NCBI RefSeq assembly: GCF_000177675.1 | Contig: NZ_ADGX01000006.1 | Span: forward strand, 1-64,000 | DNA: 64,000 nt | Direction: 5' to 3' | DNA from: Parafrankia sp. EUN1f | Lineage (GTDB): Bacteria; Actinomycetota; Actinomycetes; Frankiales; Frankiaceae | In this document: in pieces, positions 34,711 through 42,961 of the stretch | Position numbering within the stretch: position 1 is the first letter of the stretch | Layout of the letters: each line of letters starts with the position of its first letter | Made by a program: the position numbers and the translations under genes | Notes under the pieces: model-generated | Databases searched by the model: none | What the model saw: the letters and a program-made list of their open reading frames with translations, nothing else | What the model was told of the DNA's origin: nothing

Positions 34711-35655
34711 GTGAGTGTCAGTGCCATCCATCCATCCGAGCACCAGACGGGCCTCGCGGTCGAGACGCCGCCCTACGTGACCGTCGTGCTTCCCTGTTAC
34801 AACGAGCAGGATCACGTCGTCCTGGAGCTCGAGCGCATCACGGCGGCGATGGACGCCAGCGGCTACAGCTACGAACTGCTGGTGATCGACGACAAGTCGA
34901 CCGACAGCACACTGAGCGTCCTGCGCGACGTCGCGCCGAAGTACCCGAACATGCGGCTGATGCCGTTCCGGCGCAACGGCGGGTCGGGCACCGCCCGGCG
35001 CATCGGGACGCAGGAGGCGCGCGGTAGGATCGTCGTCTGGACCGACGCGGACATGACGTATCCCAACGAGCGCATTCCCGAGTTCGTCCAGTACCTCGAC
35101 GAGAATCCGGATGTCGACCAGGTTGTCGGCGCGCGGACCACCGAGGAGGGCACGCACAAATGGGCGCGCGTGCCGGCGAAGTGGCTCATCCGAATGATCG
35201 CGCAGCGGCTGTCCGGAATGAAGATCCCTGATCTCAACTCCGGGCTGCGTGCCTTCCGCCGCGACGTCTCACTGCCCTACCTGCGCCTGCTGCCGCCCGG
35301 ATTCTCCTGCGTCACGACCATCACGATGGCGTTCCTGTCCAACCAGCATCCGGTGGACTACCTGCCGATCGACTACGCCAAGCGCTCGGGGACGTCCAAG
35401 TTCCACCCGTTCCGGGACGCGCGCCGGTACATCCTGCAGGTGCTGCGGATGGTCATGTACTTCGACCCGATCAAGGTCCTGATGCCGGTCGCCCTGTGGA
35501 TCATGGGGATCGGCTTCGCCAAGCTGATCGCCGACGTCATCCGCTACGACTTCCGGGTCACCACCTCGACGCTGCTCGCGATCCTGGTCGGGTTCCAGAT
35601 CGTCGTCCTCGCCCTGATCGGTGACCTGGTGGCCCGGTCGCGCAGTGACACCTGA
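34711..35655 (+). CDS. Polyprenyl-phosphate glycosyltransferase, GT2 (DPM/GtrB-like)
   Basis: A 314-residue enzyme that would transfer a nucleotide-linked sugar to polyprenyl phosphate at the inner membrane face. The GT-A motifs are VTVVLPCYNEQDHV, VIDDKSTDST, RRNGGSGTARRIG and WTDADMTYP with the DxD pair. GLRAFRR and KRSGTSKFHPF are typical of the DPM/ArnC group. Two C-terminal membrane segments (LMPVALWIMGIGFAKLIADV and the following VGFQIVVLALIGDL) are present. GTG 34711 is preceded by GGGAG. It would supply donors for the GT-C enzymes here. It overlaps the next gene. Confidence 0.9.
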   Translation: MSVSAIHPSEHQTGLAVETPPYVTVVLPCYNEQDHVVLELERITAAMDASGYSYELLVIDDKSTDSTLSVLRDVAPKYPNMRLMPFRRNGGSGTARRIGTQEARGRIVVWTDADMTYPNERIPEFVQYLDENPDVDQVVGARTTEEGTHKWARVPAKWLIRMIAQRLSGMKIPDLNSGLRAFRRDVSLPYLRLLPPGFSCVTTITMAFLSNQHPVDYLPIDYAKRSGTSKFHPFRDARRYILQVLRMVMYFDPIKVLMPVALWIMGIGFAKLIADVIRYDFRVTTSTLLAILVGFQIVVLALIGDLVARSRSDT

Positions 35656-36952
35656 CCGATCGCGGTCCGCGGCGCGGATCGCGATCATCGGGCCGACCCA
35701 CCCGTACAAGGGCGGTATCGCCCAGCACACGACCGAGCTGGCACACCGACTGGCCGACCGTGGCCATCAGGTGCGGATCGAGTCGTGGTCCCGCCAGTAC
35801 CCCGCCCGGCTCTACCCGGGCCAGCAGCGGGTCGCGGTCCCGGAGGGGACGCCGTTCCCCGCGACCTCCTACCCGCTTTCCTGGCGCCGGCCCGACACCT
35901 GGCTGCGCCTGGGCCGTCAGCTGCGGCCGACCGGAACCGCCGCGGCCGACGGCCCAGGCGCTGAACGCCCGGACGTCGACGGGCGGGATGTCGACGGGCG
36001 GGATGTCGACGGGCGGGATGTCGACGGGCGGGGTGTCGACCTCGTCGTGCTCGTCGTCGTGACGCCGATCCAGGCGCCGGCCTATCTCGCGATCCTCGCC
36101 GGGCTTCGCGGCCGGCGTCGGCGGCCCCCGACCGTCCTCGCCCTGTGTCACAACGTGCTGCCGCACGAGCGTCGCTCGGCCGACCAGCCGCTGATCTCCG
36201 CCGTGCTGCGCCGGTGCTCGGCGGTGCTCGTGCACACCCAGGCGCAGGCGGAGCTCGCGGGCACGCTCACCGACGTCCCGGTGCGGGTCGCCGAGATGGC
36301 CACCCACCTGTGGACCCCGTCCGCCCCCGACTCCGACCCCGGCCTCGACCCCGCGGTGGGGATCGCCGTGCCGGCGGCGGCCGCCGTGCCCGAGCCCTCG
36401 CGCGAGCTGCTGTTCTTCGGGCTGGTCCGGCCGTACAAGGGTCTGGACGTGCTGCTGCGCGCGCTGGCGGCCGGGCCGGCCGACGTCCGCCTGACGGTGG
36501 CGGGGGAGTTCTGGGGCGGGGTGGAGGCGACCCGGGACCTGGTGGCCGAGCTGGGCCTCGGCGACCGCGTCGACCTGCGTCCCGGTTATGTCCCGGCCAG
36601 GGAGGTCCCAGGCCTGTTCGCGGCCGCGGACGCGCTGGTGCTGCCGTACCGGGCCGGCACCGCCTCGCAGAACGTCGACCTCGCGCACCTGCACGGTCTG
36701 CCCGTCGTCGCGACCAGCGTCGGGACGCTCGCGACGTCGGTGCGTGACGGCGTCGACGGCCTGCTCGTCCCACCGGACGACCCGACCGCGCTCGCCGCGG
36801 CGCTGTGGCGGCTGTACGAGCCGGGGACGCTCGCCGCGCTGCGGGCCGCGGTGGCCCCACCTGACACCGACGCCGCCTGGGACCGCTACCTCGACGCGGT
36901 GCTGGCCCCGTCCGGTGCCGACCGTGCGGGAAAGGCAGACTGTGCGCCATGA
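35645..36952 (+). CDS. GT4 family glycosyltransferase
   Basis: A 435-residue GT-B enzyme. The N-terminal glycine loop is IIGPTHPYKGGIAQHTTEL, the hinge is LLFFGLVRPYKGLDVLLRAL and the C-terminal domain has VLPYRAGTASQNVDLAHLHGLPVV in place of a classical EGFGLP motif. A 15-bp repeat encodes DVDGR units at about residues 110-132, in the linker before strand five. GTG 35645 overlaps the GT2 stop by 11 bases, and the gene overlaps the methyltransferase by ATGA. Sugar specificity unknown. Confidence 0.88.
   Translation: MTPDRSRSAARIAIIGPTHPYKGGIAQHTTELAHRLADRGHQVRIESWSRQYPARLYPGQQRVAVPEGTPFPATSYPLSWRRPDTWLRLGRQLRPTGTAAADGPGAERPDVDGRDVDGRDVDGRDVDGRGVDLVVLVVVTPIQAPAYLAILAGLRGRRRRPPTVLALCHNVLPHERRSADQPLISAVLRRCSAVLVHTQAQAELAGTLTDVPVRVAEMATHLWTPSAPDSDPGLDPAVGIAVPAAAAVPEPSRELLFFGLVRPYKGLDVLLRALAAGPADVRLTVAGEFWGGVEATRDLVAELGLGDRVDLRPGYVPAREVPGLFAAADALVLPYRAGTASQNVDLAHLHGLPVVATSVGTLATSVRDGVDGLLVPPDDPTALAAALWRLYEPGTLAALRAAVAPPDTDAAWDRYLDAVLAPSGADRAGKADCAP
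35972..36040 (+). repeat. 15-bp in-frame repeat, about 4.6 copies
   Basis: Units of GATGTCGACGGGCGG lie in exact tandem and encode DVDGR pentapeptides. The middle units are identical, a sign of recent expansion. Confidence 0.9.
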
Positions 36953-37662
36953 GTCCCCTACGCGACGACGCCCTCGCCTACGCCGGTCACCAGGTGCACG
37001 TCATGCGCCGCCGCGAGGTCGGGACGCTGCTCTCCTGGGCGGGTGACCTGCACGGGCGGACGATGCTCGACGTCGCGGGCGGCGACGGCTACTGGGCCGG
37101 CCAGGCGATTCGCCGCGGTGCCCGGGCGGTGAGCCTGGACCTCGCGCGCCACAAGCTGACCTTCGGCAGCCGGCTGAGGCACCGCCCGGGGCTGGTCGAG
37201 GGTGACGCGCTGCGGCTGCCCTTCGCGCCCGCGACGTTCGACGTCGTCATGTCGGTCTGCGCCATCGAGCACTTCGACGACGGACCGGCCGCCCTGGCCG
37301 AGATGGCCCGGGTGCTGCGCCCGGGCGGTGACCTGGTGATGTCCGCGGACGCGCTGACCCGGGCCGAGCGCTGGCCGGACCTGTTCGCCCGGCATCGGGA
37401 GCGGTACCACGTCCAGCACACGTATCCCGGCGAGCGGCTGACGAAGCTGCTCGACGCGGCCGGGCTGGAGGTCGTCCGACAGACCTACATGTTTCGCTCC
37501 GAACGGGCTGAGCGGCTCTACCTGAACCTTTCGGCCAAGGGTGGGCGGGTCGGGTGGAACGCGGCCGCGGCGATCTCACCGTTGGTGGCGCTGTCCGACC
37601 GCCGGGCGCCGGACACCACCGGTAGCGTCGTGCTGACCCACGCCCGCAGGAGGCAGCAGTGA
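36949..37662 (+). CDS. Class I SAM-dependent methyltransferase
   Basis: A 237-residue enzyme of the Methyltransf_11 type. Motif I is MLDVAGGDGYWAGQAI, the acidic residue after strand two is in SLDLARHK, and VEGDALRLPFAPATFDVVMSV and MARVLRPGGDLVMS complete the core. The start ATG overlaps the GT4 stop (ATGA). It is part of the 34711-37909 glycan unit and may methylate a sugar or a lipid-linked intermediate. Confidence 0.88.
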   Translation: MSPLRDDALAYAGHQVHVMRRREVGTLLSWAGDLHGRTMLDVAGGDGYWAGQAIRRGARAVSLDLARHKLTFGSRLRHRPGLVEGDALRLPFAPATFDVVMSVCAIEHFDDGPAALAEMARVLRPGGDLVMSADALTRAERWPDLFARHRERYHVQHTYPGERLTKLLDAAGLEVVRQTYMFRSERAERLYLNLSAKGGRVGWNAAAAISPLVALSDRRAPDTTGSVVLTHARRRQQ

Positions 37663-37724
37663 CCAGCCGACCAGTCAGGCCTGCCCGGCCCGTCAGCTCC
37701 GCCCGGCCCGGAACATGGGCATGA
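37659..37724 (+). CDS. Possible 21-residue coupling peptide
   Basis: GTG 37659 overlaps the methyltransferase stop (GTGA) and has a perfect AGGAGG five bases upstream. The frame runs 21 codons, starting VTSRPVRPARPV, and stops at a TGA that overlaps an ATG at 37721. It looks like a translational bridge between the methyltransferase and the small membrane protein. The peptide itself has no recognisable features and may have no separate function. Confidence 0.35.
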   Translation: MTSRPVRPARPVSSARPGTWA

Positions 37725-37909
37725 GTGCGCCGCTCGGGCAGAAGGTGCTGGCGGGCATCCTCACCTTCCTGTTCTTCGCGCTGGTCATCTTCGGGCTCGG
37801 CGCGGCCTTCGACCAGTTCGGGCACCGTGCCTGGGGGCACGCTATCGGGATCGGCGCCTGCGTGATCATGGTCGTCGCGGGCGTGGCGACCAGCCGGCGC
37901 GACCAGTAG
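37715..37909 (+). CDS. Small membrane protein, two segments
   Basis: A 62-64-residue protein with two hydrophobic stretches (LAGILTFLFFALVIFGLGAA and a second of about 18 residues ending VAGVATS). It is unrecognised. There is no ribosome site before ATG 37715; ATG 37721 overlaps the stop of the 21-residue frame (ATGA), so the shorter start is likely if coupling operates. It is the last gene of the glycan unit starting at 34711. Confidence 0.6.
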   Translation: MGMSAPLGQKVLAGILTFLFFALVIFGLGAAFDQFGHRAWGHAIGIGACVIMVVAGVATSRRDQ

Positions 37910-37953
37910 CCCGGCCCAGGGCCACTGGCCCCGGAGGCGTTCGGATGAGCCAG

Positions 37954-38001
37954 AAGATCTGAGGATTCTGGTCGTTCTGACGACCACGATCCTCGGATCT
38001 T
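37954..38001. repeat. Intergenic palindrome, 22-bp stem
   Basis: Arms 37954-37975 and 37980-38001 pair around TCTG with one C-C mismatch and two G-T pairs. The left arm begins AAGATCTGAGGATTCTGG. It is followed by GCTCGGCAGCAGCAGCGG. It is the best-preserved copy of the palindrome family and lies after the small membrane protein gene. Confidence 0.85.
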
Positions 38002-38036
38002 GCTCGGCAGCAGCAGCGGTCCGAAGACGCAGCTCG

Positions 38037-38084
38037 AAGATCTGAGGTTTCTGGTGGTTCCAGCAACCACGATCCTCAGGTCTT
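38037..38084. repeat. Intergenic palindrome, second copy in tandem
   Basis: Arms beginning AAGATCTGAGG and ending CCTCAGGTCTT repeat the element 35 bp upstream, with a less regular centre. The flank GCTCGGCAGCAGCGG is repeated as well, so the two are a tandem duplication of about 83 bp. Confidence 0.8.
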
Positions 38085-38157
38085 GCTCGGCAGCAGCGGA
38101 AGTTCGTCGCGGGGGGCGGGGCCGGCGGGTCCGGCGTGGCGCGGGAGACTGACCGTC

Positions 38158-39486
38158 GTGCGGATCGGTTTCCTGGTCGAACAGATGCTGGCGCCGGTGC
38201 CCGGCGGCACCGGTCGCTACTCCGCCGAGCTGGCCGCCGCCCTGGCCCGCACCGCGGATCCCGGCGACGGCGTCGTCGGGTGGTGCGCGTTCCGCCGCGA
38301 CGTCTCGGGCGCCGCCGTGCCCGGTGTCCTCGGGCCGTTGCGCCTGGGGCTGCCACGGCGGGTCCTTGCCACGGCCTGGGCGCGCGGCGTGGGTCCGATA
38401 CCCGGGGGAGTGGACGTCGTCCATGCGCCGACGCTTCTCGTGCCGCCACGGGGCCTTGAGGCGCTCCCGCCCGGGGTGCGGCACGCGGCCACCGCCTGGC
38501 GGCGGACGGCGGCCGGCCGCCACGGCGGGGCGGGCCCGCAGAGCCGCCCGGCACCGCAGAGCCGCCCGGCACCGCAGAGCCGCCCGGGCCCGCAGAGCCG
38601 CCCGGGCCCGCGGAACAACCTGGTATCCCGGAGCCGTCTGGTGGTCACGGTGCACGACGCGGTGCCGTGGACCCACCCCGAGACCCTCACCCCGCACGGG
38701 GTGCGCTGGCATCGCGAGATGGGGGAGCGGGTCGCCCGCGAGGCCGACGCGGTGATCGTGCCGACCCAGGCCGTCGCCGCGGACGTCCGCGAGCACCTGC
38801 CGATCGACCCCGAGCGGCTGCACGTGATCGGCGAGGGGGTCGCCGACGCGGTGCTGCGGGTGCCGGCGGACGCCGATCGCCGGGCCGCCCGGCTGGGCCT
38901 GCCCGAACGGGGGTACCTGCTGACGCTGGCGACCATGGAGCCCCGCAAGGGCCTGGACACGGCGCTGGCCGCGATGCGTCACCCGGCGGCGCCCGATCTG
39001 CCGTTGGTGCACGTCGGAGCGGCGGGGTGGGGCGATCTCGGTGCCGGTACCGCGGGCGCGGGCGGGTTCGCCGAGCTCGCGGCGGCCGGGCGTTTCCGCG
39101 CGCTCGGCCGGATCAGTGACGAGGATCTCGCGGTCGTGCTCTCCCGGGCGACGGCCCTGCTCGCGCCGAGCCGCTCGGAGGGTTTCGGGCTGCCGGTCAT
39201 CGAGGCCATGGCCCACGGAGTGCCGGTGGTCGTGTCCGACACGCCGGCTTTGGTGGAGGTCGCCGGGGACGCCGCGCTGGTGGCCCGGATCGGTGATGCG
39301 GCCGGCTTTGCCGAGGCTCTCGGGCGTATCGTCCAGAATCCCCGGCTACACAGCCGTCTGTCGCGTTCGGGACTCCTCCGCGCGGCGGGATTTACCTGGA
39401 ATGAGGCGGCGCGATCGTGCTGGGAGCTCTACCGTCGAATCAGCAGCTCCCCTGCCGTGTCCGTCGCTGACGACGGGCGGGCGTAG
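38158..39486 (+). CDS. GT4 family glycosyltransferase
   Basis: A 442-residue GT-B enzyme. It starts VRIGFLVEQMLAPVPGGTGRYS. VTVHDAVPWTHPETLT, LLTLATMEPRKGLDTALAAM and APSRSEGFGLPVIEAMAHGVPVVVSDTP are the family signatures, including the EX7E motif. A linker (about 125-155) contains four 18-bp repeats encoding PQSRPA units. GTG 38158 is preceded by GGGAGA; the frame upstream is part of the palindrome region. It runs in the same direction as the next GT4, 64 bp away. Confidence 0.9.
   Translation: MRIGFLVEQMLAPVPGGTGRYSAELAAALARTADPGDGVVGWCAFRRDVSGAAVPGVLGPLRLGLPRRVLATAWARGVGPIPGGVDVVHAPTLLVPPRGLEALPPGVRHAATAWRRTAAGRHGGAGPQSRPAPQSRPAPQSRPGPQSRPGPRNNLVSRSRLVVTVHDAVPWTHPETLTPHGVRWHREMGERVAREADAVIVPTQAVAADVREHLPIDPERLHVIGEGVADAVLRVPADADRRAARLGLPERGYLLTLATMEPRKGLDTALAAMRHPAAPDLPLVHVGAAGWGDLGAGTAGAGGFAELAAAGRFRALGRISDEDLAVVLSRATALLAPSRSEGFGLPVIEAMAHGVPVVVSDTPALVEVAGDAALVARIGDAAGFAEALGRIVQNPRLHSRLSRSGLLRAAGFTWNEAARSCWELYRRISSSPAVSVADDGRA
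38536..38607 (+). repeat. Four copies of an 18-bp in-frame repeat
   Basis: Units of CCGCAGAGCCGCCCGGCA, with minor changes in the later units, encode PQSRPA/PQSRPG hexapeptides in a GT4 linker. Confidence 0.88.
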
Positions 39487-39550
39487 TGTTGCCACCGTTG
39501 AGAAGCAAGCGGCCACACTGAATCAGGCGGCACGTCTCGGAAGGAGCGCC

Positions 39551-40681
39551 GTGGGACCCCGGGTGCTCGTTGATGCGACCTCGGTCCCGGCCGACCGCGG
39601 TGGCGTCGGGCGATATGTCGACGGGCTCGTCGCCGCCTTGGGCGCGGCTGGCGCCGACATGGCGCTGGTGTGCCAGCGATCGGACGAGGAACGTTACAGC
39701 CGGATGGCGCCCCAGGCGACCGTCCTGTCGGGCCCGGCGGCCATTGCGCACCGGCCCGCGCGGTTGGCGTGGGAGCAGACCGGCCTTCCGCTGGTGGCGG
39801 AGCAGGTCAATGCCGAAGTAATCCACTCCCCGCACTACACAATGCCATTGCGAGCACAACGACCGGTGTGCGTGACGATCCACGATGTCACGTTCTTCAC
39901 CGAGCCGGAGATGCATACCGCGGTGAAGGGAACCTTCTTCCGCTCGGCTATGCGTACGGCGGTGCGCCGGGCGAACCGCATCATCGTGCCGTCGAAGGCG
40001 ACGCGGGACGAGCTCGTCCGCGTGCTCGAGGGCGATCCGACCACTACCGACGTCGCGTATCACGGGGTGGATACCAGCACGTTCCATCCGCCTACGGAGG
40101 ATGACCGGCGGCGGGTGCGGTTGCGGCTCGGTCTCGGAAACACCCGGTATGTCGCTTTTCTCGGCATGCTGGAGCCGCGGAAGAACGTTCCGAACCTCAT
40201 TCGCGGCTGGGCCGAGGCGGTGCACTGGCGGGACGAGCCGCCGGCGCTGGTGCTGGCCGGCGGCTCCGGCTGGGACGACGACGTCGACGCGGCCGTCGCC
40301 TCGGTGCCGAGCCATCTGCGCGTGATCCGTCCGGGCTACCTGCGCTTCTCCGACCTGCCGGGCTACCTCGGCGGTTCGGAGCTGGTCGCCTACCCGTCGC
40401 ACGGCGAGGGCTTCGGGCTGCCCGTGCTGGAGGCCATGGCCTGCGGCGCGCCGGTGCTCACCACACCGCGGCTGTCGCTGCCCGAGGTGGGTGGGGACGC
40501 GGTCGCCTACACCCAGCCGGACGCGGACTCCATCGCCCGCGAGATGAGCACCCTGCTCGACGACGCGGAGCGCCGCAGCCAGCTCGCGGCCGCCGGCCTC
40601 GCCCGCTCCCGCGAGTTCACCTGGGCCGCCTCGGCGGAGGCGCACCTGGCGAGCTATGCCCGTGCGGTGGCCGACGCCTGA
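39551..40681 (+). CDS. GT4 family glycosyltransferase
   Basis: A 376-residue GT-B enzyme beginning VGPRVLVDATSVPADRGGVG. VTIHDVTFFTEPEMH, VAFLGMLEPRKNVPNLIRGW and YPSHGEGFGLPVLEAMACGAPVLTTP are the signatures. It resembles the GT4 proteins at 16218 and 38158 and is likely paralogous. GTG 39551 has AAGGAG four bases upstream. The open frame before it overlaps the previous gene and is spurious. The gene lies just before the broken wbbL, so it may act on the same lipid-linked glycan. Confidence 0.9.
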   Translation: MGPRVLVDATSVPADRGGVGRYVDGLVAALGAAGADMALVCQRSDEERYSRMAPQATVLSGPAAIAHRPARLAWEQTGLPLVAEQVNAEVIHSPHYTMPLRAQRPVCVTIHDVTFFTEPEMHTAVKGTFFRSAMRTAVRRANRIIVPSKATRDELVRVLEGDPTTTDVAYHGVDTSTFHPPTEDDRRRVRLRLGLGNTRYVAFLGMLEPRKNVPNLIRGWAEAVHWRDEPPALVLAGGSGWDDDVDAAVASVPSHLRVIRPGYLRFSDLPGYLGGSELVAYPSHGEGFGLPVLEAMACGAPVLTTPRLSLPEVGGDAVAYTQPDADSIAREMSTLLDDAERRSQLAAAGLARSREFTWAASAEAHLASYARAVADA

Positions 40682-40686
40682 CGCGC

Positions 40687-40692
40687 TACGGT
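40687..40692 (+). promoter_or_regulatory. Candidate -10 box for wbbL
   Basis: TACGGT lies six bases before GTG 40699, which has no ribosome site. Confidence 0.35.
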
Positions 40693-40698
40693 TTTCCG

Positions 40699-41609
40699 GT
40701 GGACAAGCCGGAGATCCGGGTCGTCGTCGTCACCTTCAATTCCGGGGAGGTCATCGGAACCTTCCTGGACTCGTTGGCCAAGTCGACCACCCGTCAGTAC
40801 GAGGTCGTGGTGGTCGACAACTCGCCCCAGGTCGACGTCGGGACCCGTGCCGCGGGTGAGCGGCCCGAGGTGGCGCTGCTGCGCCCGGGCCGCAACCTCG
40901 GCTACGGCTCCGGCGCCAACCGGGGGCGGCCGGTGCGTCCACGCCGTGGCTGCTGGTGGCGAACGCCGACATCGCCTTCTCCCCGGGCAGCCTGGACGAG
41001 CTGATCGCCGCGGCCGGTCGCTGGCCCGGCGGCGGTGCGTTCGGCCCCGGCATCATCAACCCTGACGGAGCGCTGTACCCGTCCGCTCGTGACCTGCCCT
41101 CGCTCGGGCGAGGCATCGGCCACGCGCTGCTCGGGTGGTGCTGGCCCACGAACCCCTGGACGGCCTCCTACCGTCGCGAGCGGGGCGTGCCGAGGGAGAT
41201 GACCGCCGGCTGGCTGTCCGGCTCCTGCCAGCTGCTGCGGCGCGAGGTGTTCGAGGCCGTCGGCGGCTTCGACGAGTCCTACTTCATGTTCATGGAGGAC
41301 GTCGATCTGGGCCGGCGCGTCGGGCTGGCCGGCCACCAGCTGGTCTACGTCCCCGGCGCCGTCGTCGAGCACCTCGGCGGGCACTCGACGAAGCGGTCGT
41401 CGCGCCGGATGGTGATCGCGCATCACCGCAGCATGATCCGCTATCTGTGTCGGCAGTACGACAGCCCGGCCTACCTGCCACTGCGGGCCGCGCTCACGGT
41501 CGGCCTGGGTGCCCGGCTGCTGCTGGCGCTGGCGTTCGCCCGGGACAGCGCGGGCGCGCGGGCCACCCGGTCCGCTGACCTGCTCGCTTCGGCGCGCCGG
41601 CCGCACTGA
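40699..41609 (+). pseudogene. wbbL: WbbL-like rhamnosyltransferase interrupted by a frameshift
   Basis: Two adjacent frames together make one GT2 of about 303 residues. The first, from GTG 40699, has VVVVTFNSGEVIGTFLDSLA, VVVDNSPQ and NLGYGSGANRG. The second supplies PWLLVANADIAFSPGSLDEL, YPSARDLPSLGRG, GWLSGSCQLLRREVFEAVGG and FMEDVDLGRRV. The break is at a run of five G at 40922-40926, where a sixth G would restore Arg-Gly-Ala-Ala. The reconstructed protein matches mycobacterial WbbL (Rv3265c), which adds rhamnose to decaprenyl-PP-GlcNAc. It may be a real mutation or a sequencing error in the homopolymer. Confidence 0.85.
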
Positions 41610-41625
41610 TTTTCTCACCCAGATA

Positions 41626-41637
41626 ACGGATATCCGT
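41626..41637. promoter_or_regulatory. 12-bp palindrome upstream of the nucleotidylyltransferase gene
   Basis: ACGGATATCCGT is a perfect palindrome, 17 bp after the wbbL stop and about 120 bp before the next start. It is AT-richer than its surroundings and could be an operator. No regulator is indicated. Confidence 0.3.
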
Positions 41638-41744
41638 CACGACTCGTGAACTCGGTATAGAGCGTGTGTGTCCGGGTTGTGGCCTCTCGTTGAGAGGATG
41701 CGATTTCCCGGACAGGTGTGCGCAACTGAGACGAGGTGCTCTGC

Positions 41745-41750
41745 GACACT
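41745..41750 (+). promoter_or_regulatory. Candidate -10 box for the nucleotidylyltransferase gene
   Basis: GACACT lies eight bases before ATG 41759, with no ribosome site between. Confidence 0.3.
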
Positions 41751-41758
41751 GACGAATC

Positions 41759-42832
41759 ATGGACGCAGTGATGCTGGTCGGCGGGCAGGGAACCCGTCTC
41801 CGCCCGTTGACAATGTCGGCGCCGAAGCCGATGTTGCCGGTTGCCGGCGTGCCGGTGACGGCCCACATGCTCGCCCGTGCCCGCGACGCGGGGATCACCC
41901 GGGTGGTGCTCGCCACCTCCTATCGGGCCGAGGTTTTCGAGGAGTACTTCGGCGACGGCTCCGAGCACGGGCTGGTTCTCGAGTACGTCACGGAGGTCGA
42001 GCCGCTGGGCACCGGCGGGGCGATCCGCAATGTCGCGGAGCGCCTCGAATCAGCCCCCGACGATCCGGTGGTCATCTTCAACGGTGACATCCTCTCCGGT
42101 CTCGACATCGGGGCCCTCGTCACCCGGCACACCACGGCCGGTGCCGCGGTGACGCTCCATCTGACGAGGGTGGAGGATCCCCGTGCGTTCGGCGTCGTGC
42201 CGACCGACGACGCCGGCCGGGTGACCGCCTTCCTGGAGAAGACCCCCGACCCGCCCACCAACCTCATCAACGCCGGCTGCTACGTCTTCCGGCGTTCCGT
42301 GATCGACGACATCCCGGCCGGGCGCCCTGTCTCGGTCGAGCGGGAGACCTTTCCCGCCCTGCTCGCATCCGGGGTTCCGGTGGTCGGCTACCCGGACGAC
42401 ACCTACTGGCTCGACCTCGGCACCCCGGCCGCGTTCGTCCGCGGTTCGCGTGACCTCGTCACCGGGCGGATGCCGTCCTCGGCGCTGCCCGGCCCGGTCG
42501 GCGACCGGCTGGTACTGCCCGGGTCGACGGTGGCGACCGACGCCAAGATCGGCGGTGGCTCGACGATCGGTGCGGGTGCGTCGGTGGGCACCGGGGCGCG
42601 GATCGACGGCTCCGTCCTGTTCGACCGGGCCTCCGTCGGCGCGGGCGCCTACATCCGCGACAGTGTCGTCGGGCGGGCGGCGGTCATCGGTAACGGCGTG
42701 GTACTGGAGAACGTCGTCGTCGGCGACGGCGCCGTGATCGAGCCGGGCAACGAGCTGCGTGCCGGCGCACGGGTGTTCCCCGGCACGGTGCTGAGCGCGG
42801 GCGCCGTCCGCTTCAGCTCCGACCGCGCCTAG
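41759..42832 (+). CDS. Sugar-1-phosphate nucleotidylyltransferase (GDP-mannose pyrophosphorylase-like)
   Basis: A 357-residue enzyme that makes an NDP-sugar donor. The N-terminal domain has VMLVGGQGTRLRPLT, KPMLPVAG and the metal-binding FNGDILSG. FLEKTPDPPTNLINAGCYVF is the sugar-binding region. The C-terminal 110 residues form a left-handed beta-helix (repeated IGxGxxVGxGAxI-type turns). By position next to wbbL it corresponds to mycobacterial ManB (Rv3264c), a GDP-mannose pyrophosphorylase. The sequence alone does not separate mannose from glucose specificity. It likely feeds the GT4 enzymes of this locus. Confidence 0.9.
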   Translation: MDAVMLVGGQGTRLRPLTMSAPKPMLPVAGVPVTAHMLARARDAGITRVVLATSYRAEVFEEYFGDGSEHGLVLEYVTEVEPLGTGGAIRNVAERLESAPDDPVVIFNGDILSGLDIGALVTRHTTAGAAVTLHLTRVEDPRAFGVVPTDDAGRVTAFLEKTPDPPTNLINAGCYVFRRSVIDDIPAGRPVSVERETFPALLASGVPVVGYPDDTYWLDLGTPAAFVRGSRDLVTGRMPSSALPGPVGDRLVLPGSTVATDAKIGGGSTIGAGASVGTGARIDGSVLFDRASVGAGAYIRDSVVGRAAVIGNGVVLENVVVGDGAVIEPGNELRAGARVFPGTVLSAGAVRFSSDRA

Positions 42833-42868
42833 CGCGGCGCCTCCATGGCGCGGGTGGCGAAGGGCGAA

Positions 42869-42912
42869 GAGTGGAGGATTTCGGTCGTCCTGACGACGAT
42901 CATCCTCCACTC
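42869..42912. repeat. Intergenic palindrome
   Basis: Outer arms GAGTGGAGGAT and ATCCTCCACTC pair perfectly and the core GTCGT/ACGAC pairs around CCTG, with a four-by-four internal loop. It lies between convergent genes ending at 42832 and 43079. Confidence 0.75.
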
Positions 42913-42961
42913 ATCGGGCCGCGGCTTCGGGCTGCCGCCGCGGCGGTGGTTGCTGCCGGGC

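Noticed and set aside
37950-38090. Insertion-sequence ends or an attachment site.
   Set aside because: The palindromes have no transposase or integrase nearby and no flanking target duplications that I can see.
35972-38607. CRISPR-like arrays from the regular repeats.
   Set aside because: Units are directly adjacent without spacers, in frame and inside genes, and no cas genes are present.
40915-40935. Programmed frameshifting to express WbbL.
   Set aside because: There is no slippery heptamer and no obvious following stem or pseudoknot. A mutation or sequencing error in the G run is simpler.
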